Counted from the first letter of the stretch, positions 52,706-60,127 are shown. The stretch is 64,000 bases of DNA from Candidatus Gastranaerophilales bacterium (GCA_900552525.1 UNSK01000002.1:38257-102256); one strand, 5' to 3'. Notes: a model not told the origin generated them from the sequence alone. Numbers and translations: made by a program.

Positions 52706-53735
52706 GCCCCAGCTCGCTGTCTATGCGTTCGGAATATTCCTGTAATATTGAGTTATCCGGACACTCGGCAAACAAATGTTTTAATTCCTGTTTTGCAAGT
52801 GCAAGATAGCCGGTATCGTACAAAATTATTACTTTAAGCAGGTTTGCCTCAAATAAATTATCCGGAAGTTCCTCCAGCGCTCTTTTGTAATGTTTTTCTG
52901 AATAGTACAAATTCGCAAGAGCAAAATGGTAATTAGGATTTTGCGGATTTAAAGAAATCGCAAGATTATAATACCGCTTTGCATACATTGTGTCGCCCTG
53001 CTTAAAATACATATTAGCAAGATTATAAAAATATTTATCATTATCAGCATCAAGCTTAATAGCTTTTTGGATATACCGGCATGCTTCTTTGTAATTTCCT
53101 TTGTAATCTTCCAGAAGCCCGAGAAAGTTTAACAATTCTGCATTTTCATCGTTTTCAGAAATCTTTGCGGCAAGTTCAAGACACAAGTCTTTTTTCCCCT
53201 GAGCATAATAGACTTGTCCGAGCAATAGCAGTATATCTTGATTTCCCAGTTCCTCTGCAATTGCCTTTTCCAGTAGTTCCTGTGCTTTAGCAAACTCCTT
53301 CTTGTAAAATAAAGCCTTTGCCTGTTCAAAGTATATGGAAGAGTTTGGGTTTTCTACGTTATATTCAAAAATTTCGTCAAACCTGCCTTGCATGTTTAAA
53401 AGTCTGAATATTTGGGCTAAATCATTGCTATTATGTGAAACACAATAGATATTTTTTGCAGTTTGTTCTGCTTCTGCTAGCGCGTTTCTATCAATAAATA
53501 TTTTTTCCAGAAGTTTAAGAGCGGTGATATGTTCCGGAACTCTGTCCAGAATTTGTTCAATATAGTTGAGAGCTCTTTCTTCATTCTGCATTCTGTAATA
53601 TAAATCTGCAATTTCAAACAGTAATTCCGTGCTTGTATTATCCTCTTCAAGCGCTTTATAGAAAACTTCAATTGCGTGTTTATAATGTCCTCTGTCTTTT
53701 AAGGCAAAGCCTTCTTGTAATAAAATTTTAATCAT
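52698..53735 (-). CDS. TPR-repeat protein
   Basis: The protein has 345 residues, nearly all tetratricopeptide repeats (for example GHYKHAIEVFYKALEED, GNYKEACRYIQKAIKLD, GDTMYAKRYYNLAISLN). No signal peptide is present, so it is a cytosolic scaffold. It overlaps the FtsB/DivIC-like gene by eight bases, so it may serve in the same envelope or division context. Function unknown. Confidence 0.85.
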   Translation of the reverse strand: MIKILLQEGFALKDRGHYKHAIEVFYKALEEDNTSTELLFEIADLYYRMQNEERALNYIEQILDRVPEHITALKLLEKIFIDRNALAEAEQTAKNIYCVSHNSNDLAQIFRLLNMQGRFDEIFEYNVENPNSSIYFEQAKALFYKKEFAKAQELLEKAIAEELGNQDILLLLGQVYYAQGKKDLCLELAAKISENDENAELLNFLGLLEDYKGNYKEACRYIQKAIKLDADNDKYFYNLANMYFKQGDTMYAKRYYNLAISLNPQNPNYHFALANLYYSEKHYKRALEELPDNLFEANLLKVIILYDTGYLALAKQELKHLFAECPDNSILQEYSERIDSELGLK

Positions 53736-54165
53736 GTTTTTTCAGCTTCATAAATCGTGTAACGATTTCTTTCTCTTCTTTTGTTTCATCAGGTTTTGTA
53801 TTAATAATAACCAGAACTTCATCTTCTCCGGACATCTTGAGATTATTTCTAGCGATTGCTTCCAGCCCGGTAACATTAGAAAAATTCTTAATATTATCCT
53901 GAAGCTGTTCATTCAAAGCTTTTGCAGCGTTTCTTGTCTTTGTAATCTGAACAATTTTAGCTTTGTAAGATACAATTTTTGATATGTTCAACACTGCACT
54001 GATGGTTATTTGTACCAGACATAACAAAAGCACCACCGTCAAAAAAGAGTAATAAAAACCGTTAGAAGAAGATGAAGCCTTGACCGGCTTTCTCTCATCG
54101 GCTCTTTTATTATTCCTGTTGATAACTCTTTTAGGCCGTCTTTGCTCTTGTTTGTATCTCATCAT
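53728..54165 (-). CDS. FtsB/DivIC-like septum formation protein
   Basis: The protein has 145 residues. The N-terminal 40 are basic and cytoplasmic, then one membrane helix (about 35-55). A coiled coil follows (YKAKIVQITKTRNAAKALNEQLQDNIKNF), then LEAIARNNLKMSGEDEVLVI, the conserved C-terminal motif of FtsB/DivIC proteins. It would join the division-site FtsQLB-like complex. The tail continues for 30 charged residues beyond the motif. Confidence 0.82.
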   Translation of the reverse strand: MMRYKQEQRRPKRVINRNNKRADERKPVKASSSSNGFYYSFLTVVLLLCLVQITISAVLNISKIVSYKAKIVQITKTRNAAKALNEQLQDNIKNFSNVTGLEAIARNNLKMSGEDEVLVIINTKPDETKEEKEIVTRFMKLKKHD

Positions 54166-54194
54166 AAATCAATTATATAAAATTTTCGGGTTAA

Positions 54195-54902
54195 TTACAA
54201 CTTAAATCCGGTACTAAAACTAACAGCTGAACTTCTGCTTCCATTAGAATAATATGATTCTGCGACCCCGAGTTCAAATTTTAAAGATTCAGCATATTTT
54301 TTTAATGCAGGACTGTAAACCAGTGTTATTTCATTTTTGTTTTTAGGTGCGTTTACATAATTTGTAAACGCATTTTTCAAAGTAAGCTTATCGGTGATAT
54401 GCCATTCTGGTGTAACTCTTACTGTACCGTACTGAGTGCCGATATCTTGAGATGCACTTTGTTTGAAGGTTGTATCAAGAGAAAAATATTTAGGAGCATC
54501 ATATCTCAAAAAGATTCCTGTTGTAGATTCCATTTGAGAAAATGATAATTCTTCACCCCACAGAGTTCCGTATGTTATGCCGTGTGCGGTTTCAGACAGA
54601 GAACCGCTTAGAGGAAGTATATCCTTCAAATTATTTCTTGTTACTGACGCCCTTGCAAGGGCGCTCCTGGGCGTGTTTGTATTTGATGTAATATTGAGAA
54701 TTTTTATCGGAATAGTGACCGAACGCTGTGGTATATTAACCTTCGGTTTTTCAATAGTTTCATCAAGATAAATTGTTTCTACCGGATTGTCATCATACTC
54801 AACCTGCCCTTGAAGCTTGTATGTTTCTTTCACCTGTTCTTCTGCGAGTACAGGTGTTAGACCAACAAATATTAAGGCTATGATGAAAAATAATCTGGAC
54901 AT
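54195..54902 (-). CDS. Secreted beta-barrel-like outer-membrane protein
   Basis: The protein has 235 residues with a signal peptide (to about 20, ending VLAEE). An unstructured region (20-95) precedes alternating polar/hydrophobic strands (SLDTTFKQSAS, VRVTPEWHITDKLTLKNAF, LKFELGVAESYY). It ends in Phe-Lys-Leu after a strand, suggesting a small outer-membrane barrel. I recognise no specific family. A 30-base gap separates it from the FtsB-like gene. Confidence 0.6.
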   Translation of the reverse strand: MSRLFFIIALIFVGLTPVLAEEQVKETYKLQGQVEYDDNPVETIYLDETIEKPKVNIPQRSVTIPIKILNITSNTNTPRSALARASVTRNNLKDILPLSGSLSETAHGITYGTLWGEELSFSQMESTTGIFLRYDAPKYFSLDTTFKQSASQDIGTQYGTVRVTPEWHITDKLTLKNAFTNYVNAPKNKNEITLVYSPALKKYAESLKFELGVAESYYSNGSRSSAVSFSTGFKL

Positions 54903-54972
54903 ACTTATATTCTAGATTAAATAAATATTCTTTTCAATTAATTTTTTAGCCGGCTGGAGAATGTTTTTTTTG

Positions 54973-54989
54973 TTTATCTAAGAGATAAA
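54973..54989 (+). promoter_or_regulatory. 7-bp dyad in the divergent region before the Skp gene
   Basis: TTTATCT-AAG-AGATAAA lies about 30 bases before the Skp-like start, in the 116-base divergent intergenic region. It may be an operator or leader hairpin. Confidence 0.3.
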
Positions 54990-55018
54990 TAATTTATTAT
55001 GTTAGAGAGAGGTTAATT

Positions 55019-55453
55019 ATGAAAAAAAGTTGTTTTATTCTTATTTTAGGTCTGTTTTTATCAATAAATTATGCTCACGCAGAAGGCGGTACAATTGCAG
55101 TAGTTGATTTGCAGAAGATTGTTAGCAATTCAGCACAGGTTAAACAATTAAAACAGGAACATGCTAAGAAAATGGATGAGTTAAACAAGATTATTGTTAA
55201 TGCAAGAGGAGAAATTTCTAACGAAACTGACAGCGCAAAGATTTTACAATTAGAAGAAAAATATACAAAAGAATTTAATACAAAAAAATCTGCTCTTGAA
55301 AAAGATTATAATGCAAGACTTAATGCAATTGAAAAAAGTATAAAGGATGAAATTGCCAAAAAGGCTCAAGCAGATAAATACGATTATGTATTTGCAAAAA
55401 GTGTTCTTTTATACGGCGGAAAAGACATAACCAATGAAATAAAAATAAAGTAA
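55019..55453 (+). CDS. OmpH/Skp-like periplasmic chaperone
   Basis: This protein holds unfolded outer-membrane proteins in the periplasm. It has 144 residues: a signal peptide (to about 21, ending AHAEG), then GTIAVVDLQKIVSNSAQVKQ (the family start), a long Lys/Glu coiled coil, and DYVFAKSVLLYGGKDIT at the end (typical of the family). GAGAGGTTAATT precedes the ATG. bamA or lpx genes that often flank skp are absent. Confidence 0.88.
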   Translation: MKKSCFILILGLFLSINYAHAEGGTIAVVDLQKIVSNSAQVKQLKQEHAKKMDELNKIIVNARGEISNETDSAKILQLEEKYTKEFNTKKSALEKDYNARLNAIEKSIKDEIAKKAQADKYDYVFAKSVLLYGGKDITNEIKIK

Positions 55454-55478
55454 TTTAAATTCAAGCTCAAATTCATTA

Positions 55479-55517
55479 CCCCCCCCCTTGTACTTTTAAA
55501 TAGTTTTGTATTATAAT
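55479..55517 (+). promoter_or_regulatory. Promoter with a C9 tract next to the -35
   Basis: Nine C's (55479-55487) abut TTGTAC (55488-55493); TATAAT follows at 55512-55517 after 18 bases. The tract may vary in length by slippage. Confidence 0.55.
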
Positions 55518-55548
55518 GTTGTTATCAAAGCTTATGGAGTACAATGTT

Positions 55549-55992
55549 ATGCAAAAGAAAATTTTGATTTCATTAGGTTTAATTGCAATGATAGGCTTAA
55601 CTACTGTGCAGGCAATGGCTAATTCGACTATTTATACAGACGAATTGGGCAGAATGCATTTCTTAGGTAAAGATCCTGAAGCAAAAACTCTTCAAAAAGT
55701 TGAAGACTACTCTAATCCTGAAGAAAAGGATGTTACAAATGCTTCTTACGGACTTAGAAATATCGATAGATATGATGCTGAAAGATATTACAATGTAAAT
55801 GAAACCAAAGTTAAATCTTCAACTCCGGACGCTGAGGGTAAGTCTAACAAGTCAAAAGCTACATATACCTCAACAAAAGGGGCTATGGATGCTTCTAACC
55901 CTTATGAATATGGCGGAACAAACGTTAAACCGAAAGACCCGTTGGATTTAAATGACGGAAATACCGGCAAACGTTTCTGGCAAATTTGGTAA
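55549..55992 (+). CDS. Small secreted protein of unknown function
   Basis: The protein has 147 residues from ATG 55549 (TGGAGT at 55535-55540). The signal peptide MQKKILISLGLIAMIG...AMA is followed by a polar, Asn/Lys/Tyr-rich mature part with no cysteines and little predicted structure. It ends in RFWQIW. I recognise no family. The upstream poly-C tract raises the possibility of variable expression. tRNA-Gln follows seven bases after the stop. Confidence 0.6.
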   Translation: MQKKILISLGLIAMIGLTTVQAMANSTIYTDELGRMHFLGKDPEAKTLQKVEDYSNPEEKDVTNASYGLRNIDRYDAERYYNVNETKVKSSTPDAEGKSNKSKATYTSTKGAMDASNPYEYGGTNVKPKDPLDLNDGNTGKRFWQIW

Positions 55993-55999
55993 TAAATAT

Positions 56000-56070
56000 T
56001 CCCGGATCGTCTAGCGGCAGGACTGAAGATTCTGGCTCTTCCAACAGTGGTTCGAATCCATTTCCGGGAG
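56000..56070 (+). tRNA. tRNA-Gln(CTG)
   Basis: The acceptor is TCCCGGA/TCCGGGA, all pairs matched. The D arm is GTC-TAGCGGCAG-GAC. The anticodon stem GAAGA/TCTTC encloses TTCTGGC, anticodon CTG at 56032-56034. The T arm is AGTGG-TTCGAAT-CCATT. CCA is not encoded. Its last part is repeated at 56274-56296. Confidence 0.93.
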
Positions 56071-56296
56071 TTTTTTATTGTAAAAACAAGAGCAGGAATA
56101 AATCCTGCTCTTGTTTTGAGTAAAAGTTTTGAGAGTATGGATGAGAACCACCACAAGGCGTGAGCCTTGTTTTATGGTTCGAGCGCGAACGAGCGGAGGC
56201 TGGAGTGTTTTGTTGAGTGATGAAATCACGATATCGAAACACGGAATTGCCGTTCAACGCGAGTGAGCAAGACAATCCTTTTCCGGGAGTTTTTTA
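56055..56296 (+). repeat. Direct repeat of the tRNA-Gln 3' end bounding a 219-base unit
   Basis: AATCC-(A or T)-TTTCCGGGAGTTTTTTA occurs at 56055-56077, inside the tRNA, and again at 56274-56296 with one mismatch. The bounded stretch is non-coding. It holds a 14-bp perfect hairpin (56083-56117) and a GC-richer part (about 56150-56270) with the stem GTGTTTTG/CGAAACAC. It could be a remnant of tRNA-targeted integration or a partial tRNA duplication. Confidence 0.6.
56083..56117 (+). terminator. Hairpin after tRNA-Gln
   Basis: AAAACAAGAGCAGG and CCTGCTCTTGTTTT form a 14-bp perfect stem around AATAAAT, 12 bases after the tRNA. Confidence 0.75.
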
Positions 56297-56303
56297 CAAA
56301 GTT

Positions 56304-56335
56304 TAAAAAAGACCTCAACGGAGGTCTTTTTTATT
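56304..56335 (-). terminator. Bidirectional terminator downstream of the HExxH gene
   Basis: AAAAAGACCTC and GAGGTCTTTTT form the stem around AACG. It overlaps the end of the minus-strand gene at 56315. Confidence 0.8.
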
Positions 56336-57142
56336 GCTTCGAATATTTATAAGCTTTTGTTTCAGTGCAGAATTAATAACTTCCAGCTTTTTATTAAATG
56401 CAAGAAATTTTTCAACCTTATATGCCCTGTCATTAATATCATCAATTGTAGTGCTTTTGCCGTGTGTAGATATGTTGTATGCAAGCTTTTCTTCTTCAAT
56501 GAGCCGCTTTAAAGTCGACAGGATATGGATTTGTTTATATTCATTTACTTTGTAATTTTTAAATAATTCTAATAATTTGTTTTTATATTTGTTTTGAAAG
56601 TAAAATGCAGGAAATATACTAAGATTTGTGCGCTCTTCTAACAAAAACCTCATATCTTCAAGAAATTCTCCGTTTCGAGCCATAAAATCTCTTATATCAT
56701 TATTTTTAAAAGCATTACCTCTAACACTTTGTGAAATTATATGACAGGTTTCATGTTTTATTGACTCAATATTATCGGTATTTTTTTCTATCATTAACGG
56801 CCTGAAATAATCAAGAATATTTACTAGTATGTTTTTACTTTTTCTTGGTTTCAGACGCATAATATAACAATCTGCTTCGCGTCTTGTTGCTGCATCAGTG
56901 CCGGCTTCTTTTGAACTAACTCTGCCAATATTAATTTTCAGCCCCGGAAATAGCTCAGAAAAAAGAGCTATAAGCTCCTTTTTCTTAATAAAATTTTTTT
57001 GATTATTTATCTGCAGGTAAGTATCAAAATTTTCGCAAAAAGTTCTGGCAGTTCTATCAATAAATTCTAGTTTTTCTTTTTTTGTTCCAGAATAAGGTAT
57101 AGTGATATTGGTTTTAGCTTTGCAAACTATAGGTTTGAACAT
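56315..57142 (-). CDS. HExxH-containing putative metallopeptidase, last gene of the AAA+ locus
   Basis: I do not recognise the family of this 275-residue protein. Near residue 127 is SIKHETCHIISQSVRG, an HExxH zinc-peptidase-type motif inside a predicted helix. A downstream glutamate (EFLEDMRFLLEERTN) could be the third ligand. There is no signal peptide, and the rest is Lys-rich and helical. It is the last of three minus-strand genes, two bases after the preceding gene, behind an AAA+ ATPase gene. A cytosolic protease partner of the ATPase is one reading. The motif could also occur by chance in a non-enzymatic protein. Confidence 0.65.
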   Translation of the reverse strand: MFKPIVCKAKTNITIPYSGTKKEKLEFIDRTARTFCENFDTYLQINNQKNFIKKKELIALFSELFPGLKINIGRVSSKEAGTDAATRREADCYIMRLKPRKSKNILVNILDYFRPLMIEKNTDNIESIKHETCHIISQSVRGNAFKNNDIRDFMARNGEFLEDMRFLLEERTNLSIFPAFYFQNKYKNKLLELFKNYKVNEYKQIHILSTLKRLIEEEKLAYNISTHGKSTTIDDINDRAYKVEKFLAFNKKLEVINSALKQKLINIRSNKKDLR

Positions 57143-57144
57143 TT

Positions 57145-57621
57145 TTAAAACCTATTAAATATGTTGTTAAAACGTTTCTTTGTATCAGAACCGAGCTCAA
57201 TACCTTCTTCTTTTTTCGACTTCATTATTTCGTGAAGCCATTCTCTATAAGGTTTAGAACCGCTAAATGCTTCTGCAACATTACGAAAATGCTTGTCTTC
57301 TGCGGATATAATATCTTTTTGTGTTAGTAAGTCTAGCTTCGGCAGTAAATCTTTAGCAAAGAATGATGTTTCTTTTTCCATAACAGGAGCGTTGTCACTG
57401 GTTCCGAATACTTTGTTAAATAATCTGAGTGAAAACTTTTTAACGTTTCTGTTATCCTGAGTTCGTACAGAGGTGTAAAAAATATCAACAACACTATTCT
57501 TATCTCCCATTGGAGCTAATTTTTGTGTAATTTCATTAAGCTTTTCTGGATTTTTAGCGAGTAATGACTTAATTTGTCCGCCGGGTACAGCTTTAAAAGA
57601 AACATTATTATTTAACTGCAT
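57145..57621 (-). CDS. Hypothetical protein with N-terminal VSFKA motif
   Basis: I do not recognise this 158-residue protein. It begins MQLNNNVSFKAVPGG, the same leader-plus-motif type as the AAA+ protein upstream. The body is basic and helical (KLAPMGDKNSVVDIFYTSV, KKFSLRLFNKVFG), without membrane segments. It lies between the AAA+ gene (72-base gap) and the HExxH gene (two-base gap), with AAGGAGAATTT before its start. It may be an adaptor or substrate of the ATPase. Confidence 0.65.
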   Translation of the reverse strand: MQLNNNVSFKAVPGGQIKSLLAKNPEKLNEITQKLAPMGDKNSVVDIFYTSVRTQDNRNVKKFSLRLFNKVFGTSDNAPVMEKETSFFAKDLLPKLDLLTQKDIISAEDKHFRNVAEAFSGSKPYREWLHEIMKSKKEEGIELGSDTKKRFNNIFNRF

Positions 57622-57693
57622 TTAAATTCTCCTTACCTTGATATATAAGTATGTGAAAATTTTTTTTGCTAGTTTTGTTACAAAAGTTAACCC

Positions 57694-59199
57694 TTACTGC
57701 TTGTTATATCCGATAGGTTTTCTCGTATTACTTTTCCTGTCTTTCATAAAATCATCAATGGCTTTGTCAAAATCTTCCTTTTCGATTTTAAAATCTTTTA
57801 AATCATTAGAATTAAAAGTTTTGTTTTCCATTTTTGTGAAAATTCCTGCACGAACATATCCATTGTTGTGCGCATCATTGACAATATGCTTAATATCTGC
57901 ACCTGTTGCTTTCAGAGAGTGAAGCTTACTCAATAATTCTTCTGTATTAATATTTTCATCAAGCGTTTTTTTCTTAGTATGAACTTTGAAAATCTCTCTT
58001 AGGGCATCCATATCGGGCTCTTTAACTTCGTAATGTTTCCCAAAACGGCCGGAACGAATTATTGCTTTATCAAGGGCTGCGTAATTATTTGTAGCACCAA
58101 TTACAAAAACGCTGTCGCCTTCATTATCAATATCAGTCATAAGTGTTAAAATTTGATTTACAACTTTATTCCCGTATTCATCTTTACTATCTCTGCTTCT
58201 TGCAACAGCATCAAATTCATCAAGGAAAATAATAGTAGGCTGATTTTCTTTTGCTTCTGTAAAAAGGCTTCTCCAGTTAGCTTCTGATTCGCCAACCCAT
58301 TTTGACTCTAGGTCAAGACCGTTGAGGCTTATAAAATTTGCACCGGCTTCATTTGCAAGTGCTCTTGCAATATGTGTTTTACCGGTTCCCGGAGGTCCGT
58401 ATAAGATAAAACCACGGTTAAGCTCCATGTTCTCATAAGCATCCGGATAATGAAGCGGATAAATGATATCTTTTTTTAGAGTATCTTTAAGTTCCTGATA
58501 TCCTCCAACTTCGGCAAATGTTACAGCAGATGTTCCTTTGTGGTCGGTTTTCATCAACTTTGATAATGTTTTTTTGTTGAGTGTTTCAAGGTTTTGTTTA
58601 ACCTCTTTCTCATAGTCAAATGCACGTGCGAAATTTTTTCTATACATGCTTAAATTTGTTTTTGGCTCATCTTTAATTTTTAGCAAATTCCCATCAACAG
58701 AAAGTACATCTTCAGGAATAACATAAAAACTTTCCTGAGGTTTTAGCGGATAAGTTTTATTACCGCTTATCAGAGGAATTTCAAAATCATTAAGGTTAAT
58801 AACTTCAGTATCTCCACTGCTGTTTTTTATAAACCCGAGAGAACCGCCGATTTTGTCATCAGCAATATAGAAACTTCGTTTAATTGCATTTTGGACAAGG
58901 TTGGCATTTTTGTACATTTTTTTAGCGCAATCCTGTAAATTCTTGCCGACAAGGATTAAATCTCCAAGCCTGAAGTTTTGAAAGAGCGAGGCAAGCCTGT
59001 CTTCAAGAGGAATTTGTTTGATGAGTTCCAGAGAGGTATTTGGCACACCTCTAAAATTTATTCTAACCTGATTGTAGTTTTGGTTCAGAATGCTTAAGTC
59101 TGTAATGCGGGCGCTGTTGGCAGACTTATGTGTTAGTTTCTTTGTCTGGAAACTGTTGTAGTTCGGATAATTTGTTTCTCTAATCGGGTTAATTCTCAT
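57694..59199 (-). CDS. AAA+ ATPase with N-terminal INFRG motif
   Basis: The protein has 501 residues. A 45-residue Asn-rich leader ends in RINFRGVP (about 46-53). A novel middle domain (55-210) follows. The AAA+ module (about 215-480) has VGGYQELKDTLKK, Walker A GPPGTGKTH, Walker B IIFLDEFDAVAR, sensor-1 FVIGATN and the RSGRFG arginine-finger region. It is closest in type to FtsH/Cdc48 ATPases but has no fused protease domain or membrane helix. AAAGGAGG lies five bases before the ATG. An attenuator-like leader precedes it, and an HExxH protein is encoded downstream. Confidence 0.9.
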   Translation of the reverse strand: MRINPIRETNYPNYNSFQTKKLTHKSANSARITDLSILNQNYNQVRINFRGVPNTSLELIKQIPLEDRLASLFQNFRLGDLILVGKNLQDCAKKMYKNANLVQNAIKRSFYIADDKIGGSLGFIKNSSGDTEVINLNDFEIPLISGNKTYPLKPQESFYVIPEDVLSVDGNLLKIKDEPKTNLSMYRKNFARAFDYEKEVKQNLETLNKKTLSKLMKTDHKGTSAVTFAEVGGYQELKDTLKKDIIYPLHYPDAYENMELNRGFILYGPPGTGKTHIARALANEAGANFISLNGLDLESKWVGESEANWRSLFTEAKENQPTIIFLDEFDAVARSRDSKDEYGNKVVNQILTLMTDIDNEGDSVFVIGATNNYAALDKAIIRSGRFGKHYEVKEPDMDALREIFKVHTKKKTLDENINTEELLSKLHSLKATGADIKHIVNDAHNNGYVRAGIFTKMENKTFNSNDLKDFKIEKEDFDKAIDDFMKDRKSNTRKPIGYNKQ

Positions 59200-59222
59200 C
59201 TAATCCTCCTTTAAATAACAAA

Positions 59223-59259
59223 AAGAGCTTGTAAATTTCTTCAGAATTTACAAGCTCTT
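59223..59259 (-). terminator. Attenuator-type hairpin in the AAA+ gene leader
   Basis: AAGAGCTTGTAAATT (59223-59237) and AATTTACAAGCTCTT (59245-59259) form a perfect 15-bp stem. On the minus strand it is followed by TTTTTG-TTATTT and then, within ten bases, by the Shine-Dalgarno of the AAA+ gene. It would stop transcription before the gene unless relieved. Confidence 0.75.
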
Positions 59260-59277
59260 AAACTATATATAGATTTT

Positions 59278-59379
59278 TTAACTAACCTGTAAATTCACAT
59301 TTTTGCAGCATAGCATGACCACCGAATTATTAATTCGGATGTTCTTGATACACATATGTAGTGAATTCAGTACAGGCAT
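59278..59379 (-). CDS. 33-residue leader ORF upstream of the AAA+ ATPase
   Basis: On the minus strand GGAGAAAAA precedes ATG 59379. The frame encodes 33 residues (start MPVLNSLHMCIKNIR, end KNVNLQVS) and stops 20 bases before the terminator-type hairpin. A long-range stem encloses it: CCTGTA (codons 2-3) and GAATTCAC pair with GTGAATT and TACAGG near the stop. The CCGAAT/ATTCGG hairpin sits in the middle. It may be a leader peptide of an attenuator or a true small protein; there is no run of one amino acid, though CC and VV pairs are present. Confidence 0.5.
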   Translation of the reverse strand: MPVLNSLHMCIKNIRINNSVVMLCCKNVNLQVS

Positions 59380-59410
59380 TTTTTCTCCAATGAATAATTG
59401 TAACTTATAC

Positions 59411-59439
59411 ACTATATAGTATGTTTTAAAATCTGTCAA
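59411..59439 (-). promoter_or_regulatory. Strong promoter for the AAA+ locus
   Basis: On the minus strand TTGACA (59439-59434), 17 bases, TATAGT (59416-59411). The transcript would start near 59404 and carry a leader of about 205 bases. Confidence 0.75.
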
Positions 59440-59469
59440 TAGCCGTACTTAATATTATTTAAAATAAGC

Positions 59470-59745
59470 CTAGAAAATAATGCATAATATAGTTACAACA
59501 GCTGACAATAAAATAAGCCCGTAGCCAATACACTGGTTGTATTCCATCAGTTCCTGACCGTTGGCATCTTTATATTTGTCTAAACTAATCATAACAAAAT
59601 CAATAAGACTCCATATTCCGCATCCGCCAAGAGTAAGCAGTTGCAAAATACCTAAGCCTATATACCCGGTATAAAATCTATGAGCTCCCAATAACCCCAA
59701 AAATAAGCATAATAGTTCAGTTACTAAAAAAGATTTTCTTTCCAT
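59470..59745 (-). CDS. TM2-domain membrane protein
   Basis: The protein has 91 residues from ATG 59745 (GAGAGGAAATT before it). The TM2 signature is clear: LLCLFLGLLGAHRFYTGYIGLGILQLLTLGGCGIWSLIDFV contains the G-x-H-R-F-Y motif between two helices. A third hydrophobic helix ends the protein. The role of TM2 proteins is not established. It is transcribed toward the AAA+ locus but ends 31 bases before that promoter. Confidence 0.9.
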   Translation of the reverse strand: MERKSFLVTELLCLFLGLLGAHRFYTGYIGLGILQLLTLGGCGIWSLIDFVMISLDKYKDANGQELMEYNQCIGYGLILLSAVVTILCIIF

Positions 59746-59848
59746 AATTTCCTCTCTTTCATACAAAAAAAATATTTTTTTTAACACTATAGAATTAAAT
59801 CATATTTAATATGTATTTATAACCCCCATTTAATGTATATTTATATAG

Positions 59849-59872
59849 ATGTATTTGTATATATAAATACAT
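59849..59872 (+). promoter_or_regulatory. Palindrome upstream of the XRE regulator
   Basis: ATGTATTTGTATATATAAATACAT is a 24-base near-perfect dyad starting 36 bases before the ATG. Related half-sites (ATGTATTT and ATGTATAT) lie at about 59811 and 59833. It is a likely autoregulatory operator. Confidence 0.5.
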
Positions 59873-59884
59873 TAAAATTTTTAT

Positions 59885-60127
59885 ATGCGCTATGAAGAAT
59901 TATGTTTAAATATTGGTTTGAAAATTAAATTTTTCCGGCAGCAGCGTCACATGACGCAGGCCATTTTCGCCGAGAAATTAAATATGGATGTGCGTTATTT
60001 AAGCGATATAGAGAGGGGCAAAAAAAATATGACTCTGAAAACTATATATAAAATTTCCTCTATTTTAAACATAAATCCAATAGAGTTATTCGTTTATACA
60101 AGAGCAAATCAAGAGATTAATGATTAA
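59885..60127 (+). CDS. XRE-family HTH regulator
   Basis: The protein has 80 residues, essentially one HTH_3 domain: IGLKIKFFRQQRHMTQAIFAEKLNMDVRYLSDIERGKKNMTLKTIYKISSIL. There is no sensor domain, so it acts as a small constitutive or autoregulated repressor. No Shine-Dalgarno sequence is evident. The strong dyad upstream suggests self-control. It converges on the YkgJ gene with adjacent stops. Confidence 0.9.
   Translation: MRYEELCLNIGLKIKFFRQQRHMTQAIFAEKLNMDVRYLSDIERGKKNMTLKTIYKISSILNINPIELFVYTRANQEIND

Noticed and set aside
56011-56275. Several overlapping minus-strand open frames after tRNA-Gln
   Set aside because: They cover the tRNA and strong hairpins, share no ribosome site and have no protein-like pattern. 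The region is better read as non-coding.
56000-56300. Integrated phage or mobile island at tRNA-Gln
   Set aside because: The repeat-bounded stretch is only about 219 bases and encodes no integrase or phage gene. At most it is a scar.
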